From Cyanobacteria bacterium FACHB-471 (lineage in GTDB: Bacteria; Cyanobacteriota; Cyanobacteriia; Elainellales; Elainellaceae), in NCBI GenBank assembly GCA_014695345.1, contig JACJOC010000115.1:124001-188000 (forward strand): a stretch of 64,000 nt of DNA, written 5' to 3'. Under the pieces are notes generated by a model. The model was not told where the DNA came from. It did no database searches and saw only the letters and a program-made list of their open reading frames with translations. Position 1 is the first letter of the stretch, and the number at the start of each line of letters is the position of its first letter. This document shows, one piece after another, positions 9,787-19,875 of this stretch. The translations under genes were made by a program, and so were the position numbers.

Positions 9787-9834
9787 GTACGTAAATGCGT
9801 ACAATCTGATAGGATAATGTACGTGAATAAGTAC
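9787..9834. promoter_or_regulatory. paired operator-like repeats between divergent genes
   Basis: GTACGTAAATGCGTAC (9787-9802) and GTACGTGAATAAGTAC (9819-9834) match at 13 of 16 positions. Each has GTAC at both ends, and they start 32 bp (about three helical turns) apart. They lie between the XRE gene (9749, minus) and the 89-aa gene (9844, plus), which fits a dimeric XRE repressor controlling both. Confidence 0.6.
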
Positions 9835-9843
9835 ATCATGATT

Positions 9844-10113
9844 ATGAGCCAACCTGAAGACAATCAAGAATTACAGAATCTATCTGACAATGCTGATGAA
9901 AACCCGCTCAATGCTGTGTTGAATAGCCGTTCTCGTTCCCACAAGCGATCGAACCAGATGATTTTGATCGGCGCGCCTGCCTGGGTCAAAAAGATTATTC
10001 ACCTGATGCACATTGCCCGAATTGCCGAGGTGAGAGACTGGTCAAGGTTAATGCCAACTCGCAATCCCAATGAGGTGATTAGTCTGATGCAGCGTCATAG
10101 AGTCGAGGAATAG
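9844..10113 (+). CDS. small conserved-type protein, divergent partner of XRE regulator
   Basis: 89 aa, MSQPEDNQELQNLSDNADEN at the N-terminus, then a basic stretch (NSRSRSHKRSNQ) and a helical part ending RNPNEVISLMQRHRVEE. I do not recognise a family. Starts at 9838 (two codons earlier) or 9817 are possible; none has a strong ribosome site, and 9817 falls at the edge of the second operator. Divergence from the XRE gene across shared operators suggests the two are one regulatory unit, perhaps the regulated target. No toxin motif is visible. Confidence 0.55.
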   Translation: MSQPEDNQELQNLSDNADENPLNAVLNSRSRSHKRSNQMILIGAPAWVKKIIHLMHIARIAEVRDWSRLMPTRNPNEVISLMQRHRVEE

Positions 10114-10168
10114 GGGACAATTACACTCCTAAACTTGGCTATTGTAGTTTTAAAGGTGAAGCTTCAAG

Positions 10169-12424
10169 TCAACTTGATTGACGGCGTTGCAGTTCATCCC
10201 AGGGCAACAACAGCGTGTCCTCAATTTCAGCCCGGACAGAATCGCTAACGGCTCCCTCAATATTCATCAGGTCAACAAGAAGTTTGTTGGCATCGTAGTA
10301 GCGTTGCAATTGTTGCTGTTGAGCCTCTGTAAATTGCCAATCATGACCAACATTGCAATGCTCGATCATCACCTGACGCAGTTGTTCAACCCACTGCTCT
10401 CCTTTAGTTTGCCACCATTGCCAGAACTCCTTAGAGTTTCTGGGGAGGAAGCCTCTAAGTTGCTCAAGCTGAGTTGCCAGTTCTGAATTGGATTTGCGTG
10501 TGTGGGCGTGGGCAAGAGCGCACGAGAAGTCGAGAACGAGATCGAGGGTGTCGGCGTGGGCGAAGGCGAGGTCGAGGGCAAAGGCGGGGTCGAGAGCAAA
10601 GGCAAGGTCGAGGACGAGGTCGCGAGCGCGGGCGAGGGCAGGGATACGTCCGGGGGCATGGACGTAGTCAAGTTCAAGAGCAAAATAAAAAGCTCGAATG
10701 GCAGCAGGTCTACCAGGTGCCTGAATAGATTCTGCTCTTTGCAACATCCTTGTTAGGAATTGGGTTATTTTTGATTCATGGGCAATTGATCGATCAATTG
10801 CCTGTTTAATCAACCGTAGTAAACGATCCGCAGGTTGTTGAGATTTCACTAACTGCTTCACAACCTTCTGCCATTGCTGATCTGCAATTTTCTCAGCTAG
10901 TTCTTCAGAAGAAAGTTGAGTCAGCCATTGAACCGTGAAGTATTCCTGAAAAGTTAAGTGGGAGAACGATCACAGCTCATCTGCCCGTTCAATCAGCAAT
11001 CCATGCTGCGCTTCAATGGCTTTCAACACAGCAACTGCCTCTTGTTGATGAGCAAGGGGTAGCAATCGAGTAATTTGCCTTACAATTTCATTCTGCTCAA
11101 ACAACACAAAATTTTCTGGATTCTCAAACTTGTGAGCTGCAATCGTCATCAACAACTTCTCTTTTCGCTCAACACCCAGTTGTCGATAGGTTTCACTTCC
11201 CACTTCCCAGCCATCAATTTGCTTCTCCTCATTCCAGCGATTTAGCAGCAGTTTGATGCCCTTCTGGTAGAGCCAATTTCTATCCGACGGAATCTCCCCC
11301 TCGTCCTGTAACACTAAACATGTGAGACTTAACAATACTGGAGTTACCGTTAGTTCGTTCAATGCTGGGCTATTGTTAACGGCATTTTTAATTGTTGTCC
11401 ATTGCTGTGTAGCTACCGTCTTAGATTTACCATTTGCCTCAAACCAATTCTGGATAAACTGCTGCACTTGCTCCACACTGAAGTCTGCCACCTCTACTGA
11501 GGTAAATCCCTTTGGAATGGCGGCTATGATTTGAGTACGGCAGGTCAAAATAAACCGATTTTTAGGATATTGCTCAACTAACTTCTGAAGTTGTTTCTGA
11601 ACTTTGCTCCGTAGTTCCTTTGTTGGTACTTCATCCAGTCCATCCATCAGTACCAGGAGATTACCTTGGTTCAGCAATGTCTTAACCTGGTGTTCTTCTA
11701 GTCGTAATTCCTGCCTAATTGAATCCAGTAAATACCATTGCTCATCCCGAATTTCACGAAACTCAATCAAGACTGCAATCAGATTCGGTTGAAACTTACT
11801 TTTGCACCAATCTACTGCTAGATGCTTCAGAAAAGTTGTTTTCCCTGACCCCGGTTTGCCCAAGATCACCAATTTAGGCTTTCCATTAGCAATCTCAAAG
11901 CCCTCAATACGCTGAATCCGATCGCCCAACCCCAGACGATCATTTCGTAAATCAAAGGTTTCCAAAAGCTTCGATTGCGATACCCGATAGGTACAGGGCG
12001 ATCGATTCAGCACCCACACATCCACATAAAGCTGATCAACGCCAATCTCCTCACCACTCAGCAAACGCATCCGACTGTGCTGGTTGAGGATTTTTTGTCG
12101 GCAATGCTCCCGAACTTGCGGAATCAGGGCATCAATATGATTATCTTCAACTGACGAAGCGATCGCCTGATCAGCCTCACCCGTCTGAGATGGTGGAGCG
12201 ATCGCCTTGACTCCTGAAACTTCCTGCCAATTCAACCGCAACGCAGAGCAAATCTTACGAAACTCTGCCTCCCGCACTGGCTCCAGCTTAAAAAAAGCCG
12301 TGATCGTAGTACGGGACATCTTGAGGCGCTTTGCTAGGTCTGACTTGTTACCTACAAAGAATTGATTGAGCGCATCGTTCGCCAGTGTCCAGTTTGTTAG
12401 AACCAACTTGCGCGATCGCTCCAT
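10169..12424 (-). pseudogene. HTH-NACHT NTPase (bNACHT/STAND type) interrupted by an in-frame TGA
   Basis: The frame runs 751 codons with one internal stop at 10970-10972. Residues ~1-65 form an HTH (KSDLAKRLKMSRTTITAFF). Residues ~190-340 form the NACHT domain: Walker A GKPGSGKTTFLKHL, Walker B LLVLMDGLDEVPT, sensor RFILTCRT. After HGLLIERADEL comes TGA, and the same frame continues SFSHLTFQEYFTVQWLTQLS, a segment found directly after a Trp in intact relatives; TGG to TGA explains it. The rest is C-terminal sensor region with Ala/Leu/Asp low-complexity helices. Family members act in antiphage defence and signalling as bacterial NLR relatives. A GTG at 12436 is an alternative start. Confidence 0.8.
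10515..10665. repeat. low-complexity GA/CG-rich repeat within NACHT C-terminus
   Basis: Degenerate repeats of the gaggtcgagggcaaaggc type encode ALDLAFALDPAFALDLAF-like helices in the NACHT protein. The antisense strand shows long Arg/Gly-rich open frames that are artefacts of this composition. Confidence 0.75.
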
Positions 12425-12471
12425 ACCTACCGTCACCTCGACGTTTTAGCTCACCCACTATTCTATCTAGG

Positions 12472-12529
12472 TGAACAAGGTTGGACACTCCTGAACAATC
12501 TTGAACAATTCCTGAACACTCGCTGAACA
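12472..12529. promoter_or_regulatory. helically phased TGAACA array upstream of the NACHT gene
   Basis: Six hexamers (TGAACA, TGGACA, then four TGAACA) start at 12472, 12482, 12492, 12502, 12513 and 12524, giving spacings of 10, 10, 10, 11 and 11 bp. They sit 47 bp upstream of the NACHT start and 56 bp upstream of the divergent 66-aa gene. Same-face spacing suggests cooperative binding by one protein, possibly the HTH domain of the NACHT protein itself. Confidence 0.6.
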
Positions 12530-12584
12530 TCCGGCTAGCTATGGGTTTGACAGACTGAGAACAAGTCAACTTGGAGTTCAAACC

Positions 12585-12785
12585 ATGAAAAAGCAATTAC
12601 TGACCCTCGCCACTGTCATCACCGCTACTGCCACAGGCATTAGCCTTTACCTTGCCACTGTGCCTAACCCTACGGATATTCAAAAGCAGCTAAGCAATAC
12701 AACAATTACGATTGTGAGCATTGGAACAACAGCAATCTTTGGTTTGCTTGACAACGAGGATGAAGACAACAGCACTAATTGCTGA
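12585..12785 (+). CDS. small membrane protein, unknown
   Basis: 66 aa. MKKQLLTLATVITATATGIS begins a hydrophobic segment (residues ~4-26) that could be a TM helix or signal anchor, a second hydrophobic segment covers ~40-55 (TITIVSIGTTAIFGLL), and the tail is acidic (DNEDEDNS). GGAG lies 8 bp upstream of the ATG. It is divergent from the NACHT gene across the TGAACA array, which makes a linked function possible. I do not recognise a family. Confidence 0.6.
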   Translation: MKKQLLTLATVITATATGISLYLATVPNPTDIQKQLSNTTITIVSIGTTAIFGLLDNEDEDNSTNC

Positions 12786-12994
12786 TCTTTTCGCTGGCTA
12801 GGTTGAAGGATGAGGGTTGGCGATCGCTCTCCCTCCACCAACCTTGACCACTCAATCCAAGAAGCAATTCCCTCAGCAAGCGGGTAGTAGGCTCTGTAAC
12901 TGACAGGCAGTTCGCAAAAAATCTGTGCATCCCTAACAGGAATTGGGTTGAATTGGTTGCATAATATTGACTTTAGTTGTTAGGGCAAAAAGTC

Positions 12995-14197
12995 ATGGGT
13001 CGCGCCAAAAAGGTTGTATTGGCTTATTCCGGTGGGGTAGACACCTCCGTCTGCATTCCCTACCTGAAGCAAGAATGGGGAGTTGAAGAGGTAATCACGC
13101 TGGCTGCTGATTTGGGGCAGGGAGACGAACTGGAGCCAATTCGTGAGAAGGCTTTGAAGTCGGGTGCCACGCAGTCTTTAATCGCAGATGCGACAGAGCG
13201 GTTTATTCAAGACTATGCGTTTCCGGCAATTCAGGCGAATGCGCTGTACGAAAACCGCTATCCCCTCTCAACCGCACTGGCGCGTCCGCTAATTGCCAAA
13301 CTGCTCGTAGAAGCTGCTGCAGAGTATGGTGCCGATGCAGTAGCGCATGGCTGCACGGGCAAGGGAAATGACCAGGTGCGGTTTGATGTGTCAATCGCCG
13401 CTCTAAACCCAGACCTCAAAGTGCTAGCACCTGCCCGTGAATGGGGCATGAGCCGGGAGGAGACGATCGCCTACGGGGAGCAATTTGGCATTCCTTCTCC
13501 AGTGAAAAAGTCTTCGCCCTACAGCATCGATCGCAACTTGCTGGGACGCAGCATTGAAGCCGGACCGCTAGAAGATCCCTGGAATGAGCCGCTGGAAGAG
13601 GTGTTTTTGTTGACGAAGGCGATCGCCGACACTCCTGATGAGCCAGAGTATGCCGAAATCAGCTTTGAGAAAGGGCTTCCTGTGGCGCTCAACGGTCAAA
13701 TGCTGTCTCCGGTAGACCTGATCAGCCAGTTGAATGACCTGGCAGGCAAGCACGGCGTCGGTCGCATCGACATGATCGAAAACCGTTTGGTCGGCATCAA
13801 ATCACGAGAAATTTATGAAGCTCCGGCTTTGCTGGTGCTGATTCAGGCGCATCGGGATTTGGAGAGCTTGACCTTGACTGCCGATGTGAGTCACTACAAG
13901 CGCGGAATTGAGGAAACCTATTCTCAACTGGTCTATAACGGACTGTGGTATAGCCCGCTGAAAGCAGCCCTGGATGCCTTTGTGCAGCAAACCCAGGAAC
14001 AGGTTTCGGGTACGGTGCGAGTCAAACTGTTTAAGGGAACGGCAAGTCCGGTTGGGCGCAAGTCTGCCAATTCGCTGTATACGCCTGACCTGGCAACCTA
14101 CGGAGCTGACGACAAGTTTGATCACAAAGCCGCTGAGGGATTCATCTACGTTTGGGGGCTGCCCACTCGCGTCTGGTCACAAAAGATTAGAGGCTAG
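12995..14197 (+). CDS. argG: argininosuccinate synthase
   Basis: Joins citrulline and aspartate using ATP in arginine synthesis. The ATP pyrophosphatase P-loop [10 protein letters not shown] is near the N-terminus, followed by [13 protein letters not shown] and [18 protein letters not shown] chose ATG 12995 ([14 protein letters not shown], 400 aa, family length) over an in-frame start six codons earlier. It stands alone, with the cyclase gene converging on it across a palindrome at 14227-14254. Confidence 0.98.
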   Translation: MGRAKKVVLAYSGGVDTSVCIPYLKQEWGVEEVITLAADLGQGDELEPIREKALKSGATQSLIADATERFIQDYAFPAIQANALYENRYPLSTALARPLIAKLLVEAAAEYGADAVAHGCTGKGNDQVRFDVSIAALNPDLKVLAPAREWGMSREETIAYGEQFGIPSPVKKSSPYSIDRNLLGRSIEAGPLEDPWNEPLEEVFLLTKAIADTPDEPEYAEISFEKGLPVALNGQMLSPVDLISQLNDLAGKHGVGRIDMIENRLVGIKSREIYEAPALLVLIQAHRDLESLTLTADVSHYKRGIEETYSQLVYNGLWYSPLKAALDAFVQQTQEQVSGTVRVKLFKGTASPVGRKSANSLYTPDLATYGADDKFDHKAAEGFIYVWGLPTRVWSQKIRG

Positions 14198-14226
14198 AGA
14201 TTATTCCTCTAAACGTTCAGTACACG

Positions 14227-14254
14227 GTAGGGGCGAACGGACGTTCGCCCTTAC
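14227..14254. repeat. REP-like palindrome between argG and the cyclase gene
   Basis: 28-bp palindrome starting GTAGGGGCGAACG, with 12 of 13 paired positions around a GA centre. It lies between convergent genes and could also serve as a bidirectional transcription barrier. Same arm family as 9072, 28621, 33256 and 50806. Confidence 0.8.
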
Positions 14255-14270
14255 AGGTAACTCAAACTAC

Positions 14271-16304
14271 CTACAGTTGACTCGTAATTTCATAGACAAC
14301 CGTTGGCTCCTGACGACCTCGAAGCTGTAAGGTCTGCACCGGGCTACCCACAAAGCGGTGGTGGACATAATCAAAGGTGGTGCTGCTGACGAGTAGCGTG
14401 TGAGGTTTAGTAGACTTTAGTTCTTTGTTCAAGCGTTCCAGTCGAGCCGCAATGTTGACCGTGTCACCAATCACGGAATAGTTGAGCCGCTGGGGACTGC
14501 CGACACTGCCCGCGACGACCATTCCCGTGTGAATGCCGATACCATGCTGAATGGTGGGCAAGCCAGACTGCTGTAGCCTTTGGTTGAGTCGGGTGAGCTG
14601 TTCTTGCATGGCGATCGCCGCTGTCACCGCATTCAGTGCATCCTGCCGGATTTCCGCCACCGAGGTATGCGGCAGCGGTATGCCAAACACCGCCATGATT
14701 GCGTCACCGATGTATTTGTCTACGACACCGTCATATTTAAGGATGCAGTTAGTCATGGTGCCGAGGTAAAGGTTGAGCCAGTTCAGCACCTCACGCGGTG
14801 ACATGCTTTCGGAAATGGTGGTGAAGTTGCGAATGTCCATAAACAGCACAGTTGCCATGAGTTCCTGGGCCTCAAGCTGACCGTGCTGAAAGATGCTAGC
14901 CCGATTGCGCCAAATCAGCGCAGCCGTTTGGGGAGAAACGTGACGTACAAACAGACTCATAATCTGCTGTTTCTCAAGCTGGTCGCGCACCTGAATGCCC
15001 GCTCCCGCTAGCAAAAAGCAGCCAACCGGAGCCGCGATCGGAATCCACAAATTTTGGCTGGTGAATAGGATCGTGGCGATCGCCACCCAGCTAATCGGCA
15101 CTAGCAGCGTCATTGCCGTTCGCCGCTTGAACCCTAACGAAGCCAAAACCAAACTGGAACCGACGCCCACCGTGAGAATCAGCAGTCCTTCCACGGGCCA
15201 GGGCAATCGCTGCAAAAATCGCTGTTTTAGCAAGTTGTCAATCACCGCCGCGTGGAGTTGCAGGCTGGAGGCTGGCGGATTTTGGTCAAAGGGCGTTTGC
15301 AGTGAACTCAGCCCCGTTGCGGTTGGGCCAACCAGAACGATTTTGCCAGCTAGCGCTTCCGGCGGCACTCTTCCCGCAACGACATCCCGAAATGAGTAGG
15401 TTGCCGGATGTAAATCTTCTCGCGAACCGGGCCAGTTTACCCAGGCGTTTTGCTGCTCTAGTTTGGGCAAGGATTGAATGAGTGGAATAGGGCGATCGCT
15501 CTTGCTGTTATAAGCTCGAACCACATCTACCCCAAATGCAGGAAACCCTTGCACGTAAAGCGATACCTGCCGAGAGATACCGTCTGGCTCAATCGGATTG
15601 TAGATGTGCCCCACTCCTGCCACCTGATCAAAAGTTGGCACCAGCGGCACCAGTTCTGTAGATGCATCCCAGCCAACTGCCAGCACGACAGAGCCGTTTT
15701 CTACCATTGCTTGTGCCAGTGCTGCATCTTCGGGCGTTGGCTCAGCAAATAGGATGTTGAATCCGACCACCGCAGGCGGAGCGGCTTTTAGGGATTGCAA
15801 AAGTTGGGTGTAGCGATCGCGTGACCAGGGAAACGAACCATATTCCTGCAAGCTCTCATCATCGATCGCCACCAGAACAATCTCTGAAGCCCACCCCTCA
15901 TGGGGCAATAGCTGCCGTACCTTGAACAGCGTATTGTAGCCGACCCGCTCTAGGGGTTGCCATACGCCAACTTGCCACAAAATTAGCGAAATTGCTGCTG
16001 CCCCTGCTCCCGGTAGCCAGGATGGATTGGTTGCCAGATGTTGGCGAAAAACCAAACTCTGGACTTTGAGATAGCCGCGCCAGTCCTCAGGAGTATTGGT
16101 CTTGAGATAGCCGACAACCTTAACTCGCTGATTTCTAAAGCGATGAACCCAGTCTTCAGAATCATCTGCCTTGATAGATCGCCAAACTTTGGCGCTTCTA
16201 ACCTGCAAATGCTGCAACCGTTCCCTGTACGGATAAGCTTTTAAGCGCTGCCAGAAATCAGCCCCTTGTCGTCTGAGGTAGCGGCCCCACCGTTGTCTTG
16301 TCAT
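14271..16304 (-). CDS. CHASE2-domain class III adenylate/guanylate cyclase
   Basis: 677 aa. A basic N-terminal cytoplasmic stretch (~1-95) precedes TM1 (~98-114). A CHASE2 extracytoplasmic sensor (~125-345, EIVLVAIDDESLQEYG ... GKIVLVGPTATGL) follows, then three TM helices (~375-445) and the cyclase domain (~480-640). The metal-binding Asp residues are in LFMDIRNFT and KYIGDAIMAVFG, and VIGDTVNIAARLE carries the transition-state region. The Lys in DKYIGD and the Asp-Thr pair in GDTVN favour ATP as substrate, so cAMP production is likely. The CHASE2 ligand is unknown. Confidence 0.93.
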   Translation of the reverse strand: MTRQRWGRYLRRQGADFWQRLKAYPYRERLQHLQVRSAKVWRSIKADDSEDWVHRFRNQRVKVVGYLKTNTPEDWRGYLKVQSLVFRQHLATNPSWLPGAGAAAISLILWQVGVWQPLERVGYNTLFKVRQLLPHEGWASEIVLVAIDDESLQEYGSFPWSRDRYTQLLQSLKAAPPAVVGFNILFAEPTPEDAALAQAMVENGSVVLAVGWDASTELVPLVPTFDQVAGVGHIYNPIEPDGISRQVSLYVQGFPAFGVDVVRAYNSKSDRPIPLIQSLPKLEQQNAWVNWPGSREDLHPATYSFRDVVAGRVPPEALAGKIVLVGPTATGLSSLQTPFDQNPPASSLQLHAAVIDNLLKQRFLQRLPWPVEGLLILTVGVGSSLVLASLGFKRRTAMTLLVPISWVAIATILFTSQNLWIPIAAPVGCFLLAGAGIQVRDQLEKQQIMSLFVRHVSPQTAALIWRNRASIFQHGQLEAQELMATVLFMDIRNFTTISESMSPREVLNWLNLYLGTMTNCILKYDGVVDKYIGDAIMAVFGIPLPHTSVAEIRQDALNAVTAAIAMQEQLTRLNQRLQQSGLPTIQHGIGIHTGMVVAGSVGSPQRLNYSVIGDTVNIAARLERLNKELKSTKPHTLLVSSTTFDYVHHRFVGSPVQTLQLRGRQEPTVVYEITSQL

Positions 16305-16482
16305 GCTTTCCTACTGTAAATTGGGCGATCGCTATTGGTCCAAATCGCCCGCTGACCCAGTAGTGCAACCTGATCGATTAATGAACAAAAACCCTTCCAC
16401 AGATTCATGCTGTTCCTATTCAATCCCGGAAGTTTGGCGATCGCTGTGATCCACGCCAGTGACAGTAGCAATAACAGAACGG

Positions 16483-16517
16483 GTAGGTTGGGTGAAGCAA
16501 AGCGAAACCCAACCCAC
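16483..16517. repeat. GTAGGTTGGGTG-type hairpin repeat
   Basis: GGTTGGGT (16486-16493) pairs with ACCCAACC (16507-16514) around an AAGCAAAGCGAA loop. It is a dispersed cyanobacterial repeat; a second pair of arms occurs at 44762-44898. It lies just downstream of the GntR gene. Confidence 0.7.
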
Positions 16518-16533
16518 TAGCTCACACATTCTC

Positions 16534-17328
16534 CTAACGCTTAGTCAAGACGACAGAGTAGCAGAGGCGATCGCCCCGTGAAATCGTCTCTCCACAAATA
16601 ATCGGCTGATCCTGACTGGTGTAGGTGGTGTAACGGTTGACCAGCAGCGGCGCACCCAGGGGGATGTCCAGATGTTCACTAATTTCGTGGGTAGCGTGGG
16701 TGCATTCCAGCGTCGTTTCAACCCGCTCGATCGACACACCGCTTTGGTCTAGGGTGGGGTAAATCAGACTAGATTGCAGTTCTTTGGCAAAGGCTTTGGC
16801 AATCTCCAGCGGAATGTAAGTAACGTCTACCGCAACTGGAGTTTGGTCAGTCAGGATCATTTTCTTTTGACAAAAAATTTCTTGCACCGTCTCAGGCAGC
16901 TTCAGCTTTTGCCGCACCTCATCAGGAGCCTGCAACACCTCAAAAGACAGGCTGCGAATAGAGGCAGTTACGCCCTGCCGCGCCATGTCTTCGTCAAAGA
17001 AAACGAGCGGATTAGCAAGCGATCGCGTCACTTTCTGCTGTGCCTTAACGAATACGCCCTTGCCCCGCTGTGAAATGACCAAGCCCTGATTGACCAAATT
17101 GGCGATCGCCCGCCTCACCGTAATTCGGCTTACCCCAAACTGCTCCATTAGCTGATGCTCACTCGGCAATTGCTCCCCCGGCGAATACTGCTTAGCGAAA
17201 ATTTGCGATCGCAGCTTCTCTGAAATTGCTAAATGCAGCGGAATTTGGTCTTGAGTCACAGAGGTGGAGGGGTTAGCCCCAGATATTACATTCTTTGAAG
17301 TTTTGCACGTTTTCTCAGAGTTGGGCAA
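16534..17328 (-). CDS. GntR-family regulator with UTRA domain (HutC subfamily)
   Basis: 264 aa. Residues ~29-98 form the winged HTH (GEQLPSEHQLMEQFGVSRIT followed by VRRAIANLVNQGLV), and residues ~115-260 form a UTRA effector domain ending with the typical RGDRLCYSVVLTKR. UTRA binds small ligands such as sugar phosphates, amino acids or alkylphosphonates; the ligand here is unknown. The start is uncertain: 17328 is TTG and a GTG at 17259 would also keep the whole HTH. It is divergent from psaC, about 125 bp apart. Confidence 0.9.
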   Translation of the reverse strand: MPNSEKTCKTSKNVISGANPSTSVTQDQIPLHLAISEKLRSQIFAKQYSPGEQLPSEHQLMEQFGVSRITVRRAIANLVNQGLVISQRGKGVFVKAQQKVTRSLANPLVFFDEDMARQGVTASIRSLSFEVLQAPDEVRQKLKLPETVQEIFCQKKMILTDQTPVAVDVTYIPLEIAKAFAKELQSSLIYPTLDQSGVSIERVETTLECTHATHEISEHLDIPLGAPLLVNRYTTYTSQDQPIICGETISRGDRLCYSVVLTKR

Positions 17329-17426
17329 AAGCGCTGCTGTAAACTAGTCTCGTCCACGAAGCACTTATTCATCGGTCTGCTGTGCAGGTTCAACAGCAAC
17401 ATCGCCGATAACATCACGACCGTTAA

Positions 17427-17699
<273 letters not shown>

Positions 17700-17759
17700 G
17701 CACACTGACTAACCTTAATATTCCTGGGTTGACGGATATACCAGGATCTAACGCCTAAA

Positions 17760-17785
17760 GGGAGCGATTTGCTCCCTATTTTTTT
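17760..17785 (+). terminator. Rho-independent terminator of psaC
   Basis: Stem GGGAGC / GCTCCC with a 5-nt loop followed by TATTTTTTT, 60 bp after the psaC stop. Confidence 0.9.
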
Positions 17786-17940
17786 ACGAATTTTCCACTA
17801 GCAAGACCTGCCCCTTCCTGGGTTGCGATCGCCATCCAGCAAATTGTTAAGACACTAATATTGAACACAATGTACTAGGATCATTTGCGGCAGATCTGCC
17901 GCTCGTTGCTCAGGAAATCATTGCTCAGGAGTAGAGTCAA

Positions 17941-19842
17941 ATGTGCGGAATCGTAGGATATGTCGGCACCCAGGCAGCCAGTGAAATTTTGCTGGAGGGG
18001 CTACGCAAATTAGAATATCGGGGCTACGATTCTGCTGGAATTGCCACCGTATGGGAAGGACAGGTTCACTGTGTACGGGCGAAAGGCAAACTGCAAAATT
18101 TGCAGGAAAAGCTAGAAGGGCTAGAAAATCCAGCTCAGGTAGGTATCGGACACACCCGCTGGGCGACACACGGCAAGCCAGAGGAATATAACGCACATCC
18201 CCACACCGACGCAGCCGGAAAAATTGCCGTTGTTCAAAATGGCATCATCGAAAACTATCGGGAACTGCGTGAAGAACTGAAGGCAAAGGGATACAAATTT
18301 CTCTCCGACACCGATACAGAGGTCATTCCTCACCTAATTGCCGAGTTCATGGCAAATCCGGCCGAAGCTGAGAAGTCGCTGAACTACCAGTCGCCGTTTC
18401 TGGAGGCAACTCGACAGGCTGTCAACCAGTTAAGGGGAGCTTTTGCGCTGGCGGTCGTGTGTGCCGACTACCCAGATGAGCTGATTGCCGTGCGGCAGCA
18501 GGCTCCCTTGGCATTGGGATTTGGGCAGGGTGAGTTTTTCTGCGCCTCAGACACGCCTGCTCTGGTGGCTCATACTCGCGCCGTGCTGACGATGGACAAT
18601 GGCGAATTAGCCAAACTCACCCCGATGGGCGTTGAGGTCTATAGCTTTGCGGGCGATCGCCTGAGAAAACAACCCCGCACCCTCAACTGGAACCCAATCA
18701 TTGTTGAAAAGCAAGGCTTCCGTCACTTCATGGTGAAGGAAATCTACGAACAGCCCGGTGTTGTGCGTTCTTGCTTAGAAGCTTACATTAAGAGCGATTG
18801 GCCTGCCGACCAGGACAAGAACCCAATCAACCTGGGCTTTCCTGAGTCGTTTTACAGCAACCTCGATCAAATCCAAATCGTTTCCTGCGGCACAAGCTGG
18901 CACGCTAGCCTGGTCGGAAAATATCTGCTAGAGCAACTGGCAGGCATTCCCACCGTAGTGCAGTACGCCTCAGAATTTCGCTATTCGCCGCCACCGCTGT
19001 TGCCCAATGTTCTAACCATTGGAGTTACTCAGTCCGGAGAAACGGCTGATACCCTATCAGCGCTGCACATGGAAAAGCAGCGTCGCCTGGAACGAGAGAC
19101 ACCGTATCACCCTCGCTTTTTGGGAATCACCAACCGCACCGATAGTTCTCTAGCGCACCTGGTGGACTACTTAATTGATACCCACGCCGGAATTGAGATT
19201 GGCGTTGCAGCGACTAAAACCTTTACCGCTCAACTGGTTGCTTTCTATTGCCTCGCGCTAGATCTGTCCTATCGCCGCAAAACGCTTTCTCCAGAGCGAA
19301 TGGAGGAAATCCTCACCGGGCTACGACAACTCCCCTCTCAAGTTGAGGTAATTCTAGAAAGCCAGGAACGCTACATCGAAGAACTGGCACACGATTTTGC
19401 GGAAACCAAGGACTTTATCTTCCTGGGACGCGGTATCAATTTCCCGATCGCTCTCGAAGGTGCCCTGAAACTCAAGGAAATCAGCTACATCCACGCCGAA
19501 GGCTATCCCGCTGGCGAAATGAAGCACGGCCCGATCGCCCTCCTAGATGCGAAAGTGCCAGTGGTGGCGATCGCCGTCCCCGGTAGCGTTTACGAAAAAA
19601 CACTCTCCAACGCCCAAGAAGCCAAAGCCAGAGACGCACGCCTGATCGGTGTAACTCCCATGAACGATTCGGAAGCCGCTGAGGTGTTTGACAACTTATT
19701 GCCCGTACCACCCGTGGATGAGTTATTATCTCCCATTCTCACGGTAATTCCACTCCAGTTTCTTGCTTATCACATTGCCGCCCGTCGAGGCTTAGATGTT
19801 GACCAGCCGAGGAATTTGGCTAAATCAGTGACTGTGGAATAG
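17941..19842 (+). CDS. glmS: glutamine-fructose-6-phosphate aminotransferase (isomerising)
   Basis: 633 aa; makes glucosamine-6-phosphate for cell-wall synthesis. The N-terminal glutaminase domain begins with catalytic Cys2 (MCGIVGYVG), and two SIS domains follow (VSCGTSWHASLVGKYLLE, TQSGETADTLSALH, GRGINFPIALEGALKLKEIS). AGGAG lies 10 bp before the ATG. The last codons encode DQPRNLAKSVTVE, the 3' end recognised by TnsD-type proteins as attTn7 in Tn7-bearing bacteria. A Tn7-like element end starts 24 bp after the stop. No glmS ribozyme was looked for beyond noting a normal 5' leader. Confidence 0.99.
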   Translation: MCGIVGYVGTQAASEILLEGLRKLEYRGYDSAGIATVWEGQVHCVRAKGKLQNLQEKLEGLENPAQVGIGHTRWATHGKPEEYNAHPHTDAAGKIAVVQNGIIENYRELREELKAKGYKFLSDTDTEVIPHLIAEFMANPAEAEKSLNYQSPFLEATRQAVNQLRGAFALAVVCADYPDELIAVRQQAPLALGFGQGEFFCASDTPALVAHTRAVLTMDNGELAKLTPMGVEVYSFAGDRLRKQPRTLNWNPIIVEKQGFRHFMVKEIYEQPGVVRSCLEAYIKSDWPADQDKNPINLGFPESFYSNLDQIQIVSCGTSWHASLVGKYLLEQLAGIPTVVQYASEFRYSPPPLLPNVLTIGVTQSGETADTLSALHMEKQRRLERETPYHPRFLGITNRTDSSLAHLVDYLIDTHAGIEIGVAATKTFTAQLVAFYCLALDLSYRRKTLSPERMEEILTGLRQLPSQVEVILESQERYIEELAHDFAETKDFIFLGRGINFPIALEGALKLKEISYIHAEGYPAGEMKHGPIALLDAKVPVVAIAVPGSVYEKTLSNAQEAKARDARLIGVTPMNDSEAAEVFDNLLPVPPVDELLSPILTVIPLQFLAYHIAARRGLDVDQPRNLAKSVTVE

Positions 19843-19845
19843 CAA

Positions 19846-19875
19846 TGCACGAAGTCCCAAAAAGATTGTGCACAG
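19846..19875. repeat. 30-bp imperfect direct repeat, left copy (partner 25493-25522)
   Basis: The spacer between glmS and the element contains GAAGTCCCAAAAAGA, repeated exactly inside the end of the NUDIX gene at ~25500. Extended similarity is about 25 of 30 positions. Read on the minus strand the left copy encodes FLGLRALL, matching FLGLHAML of NUDIX. It looks like a leftover NUDIX 3' end next to glmS. Confidence 0.6.

Noticed and set aside
10474-10756. Arg/Gly-rich plus-strand open frames
   Set aside because: They are antisense to the repetitive NACHT C-terminus and reflect its composition.
12472-12529. TGAACA array as CRISPR or replication iterons
   Set aside because: Units are too short for CRISPR and no replication gene is near; regulatory array is more likely.
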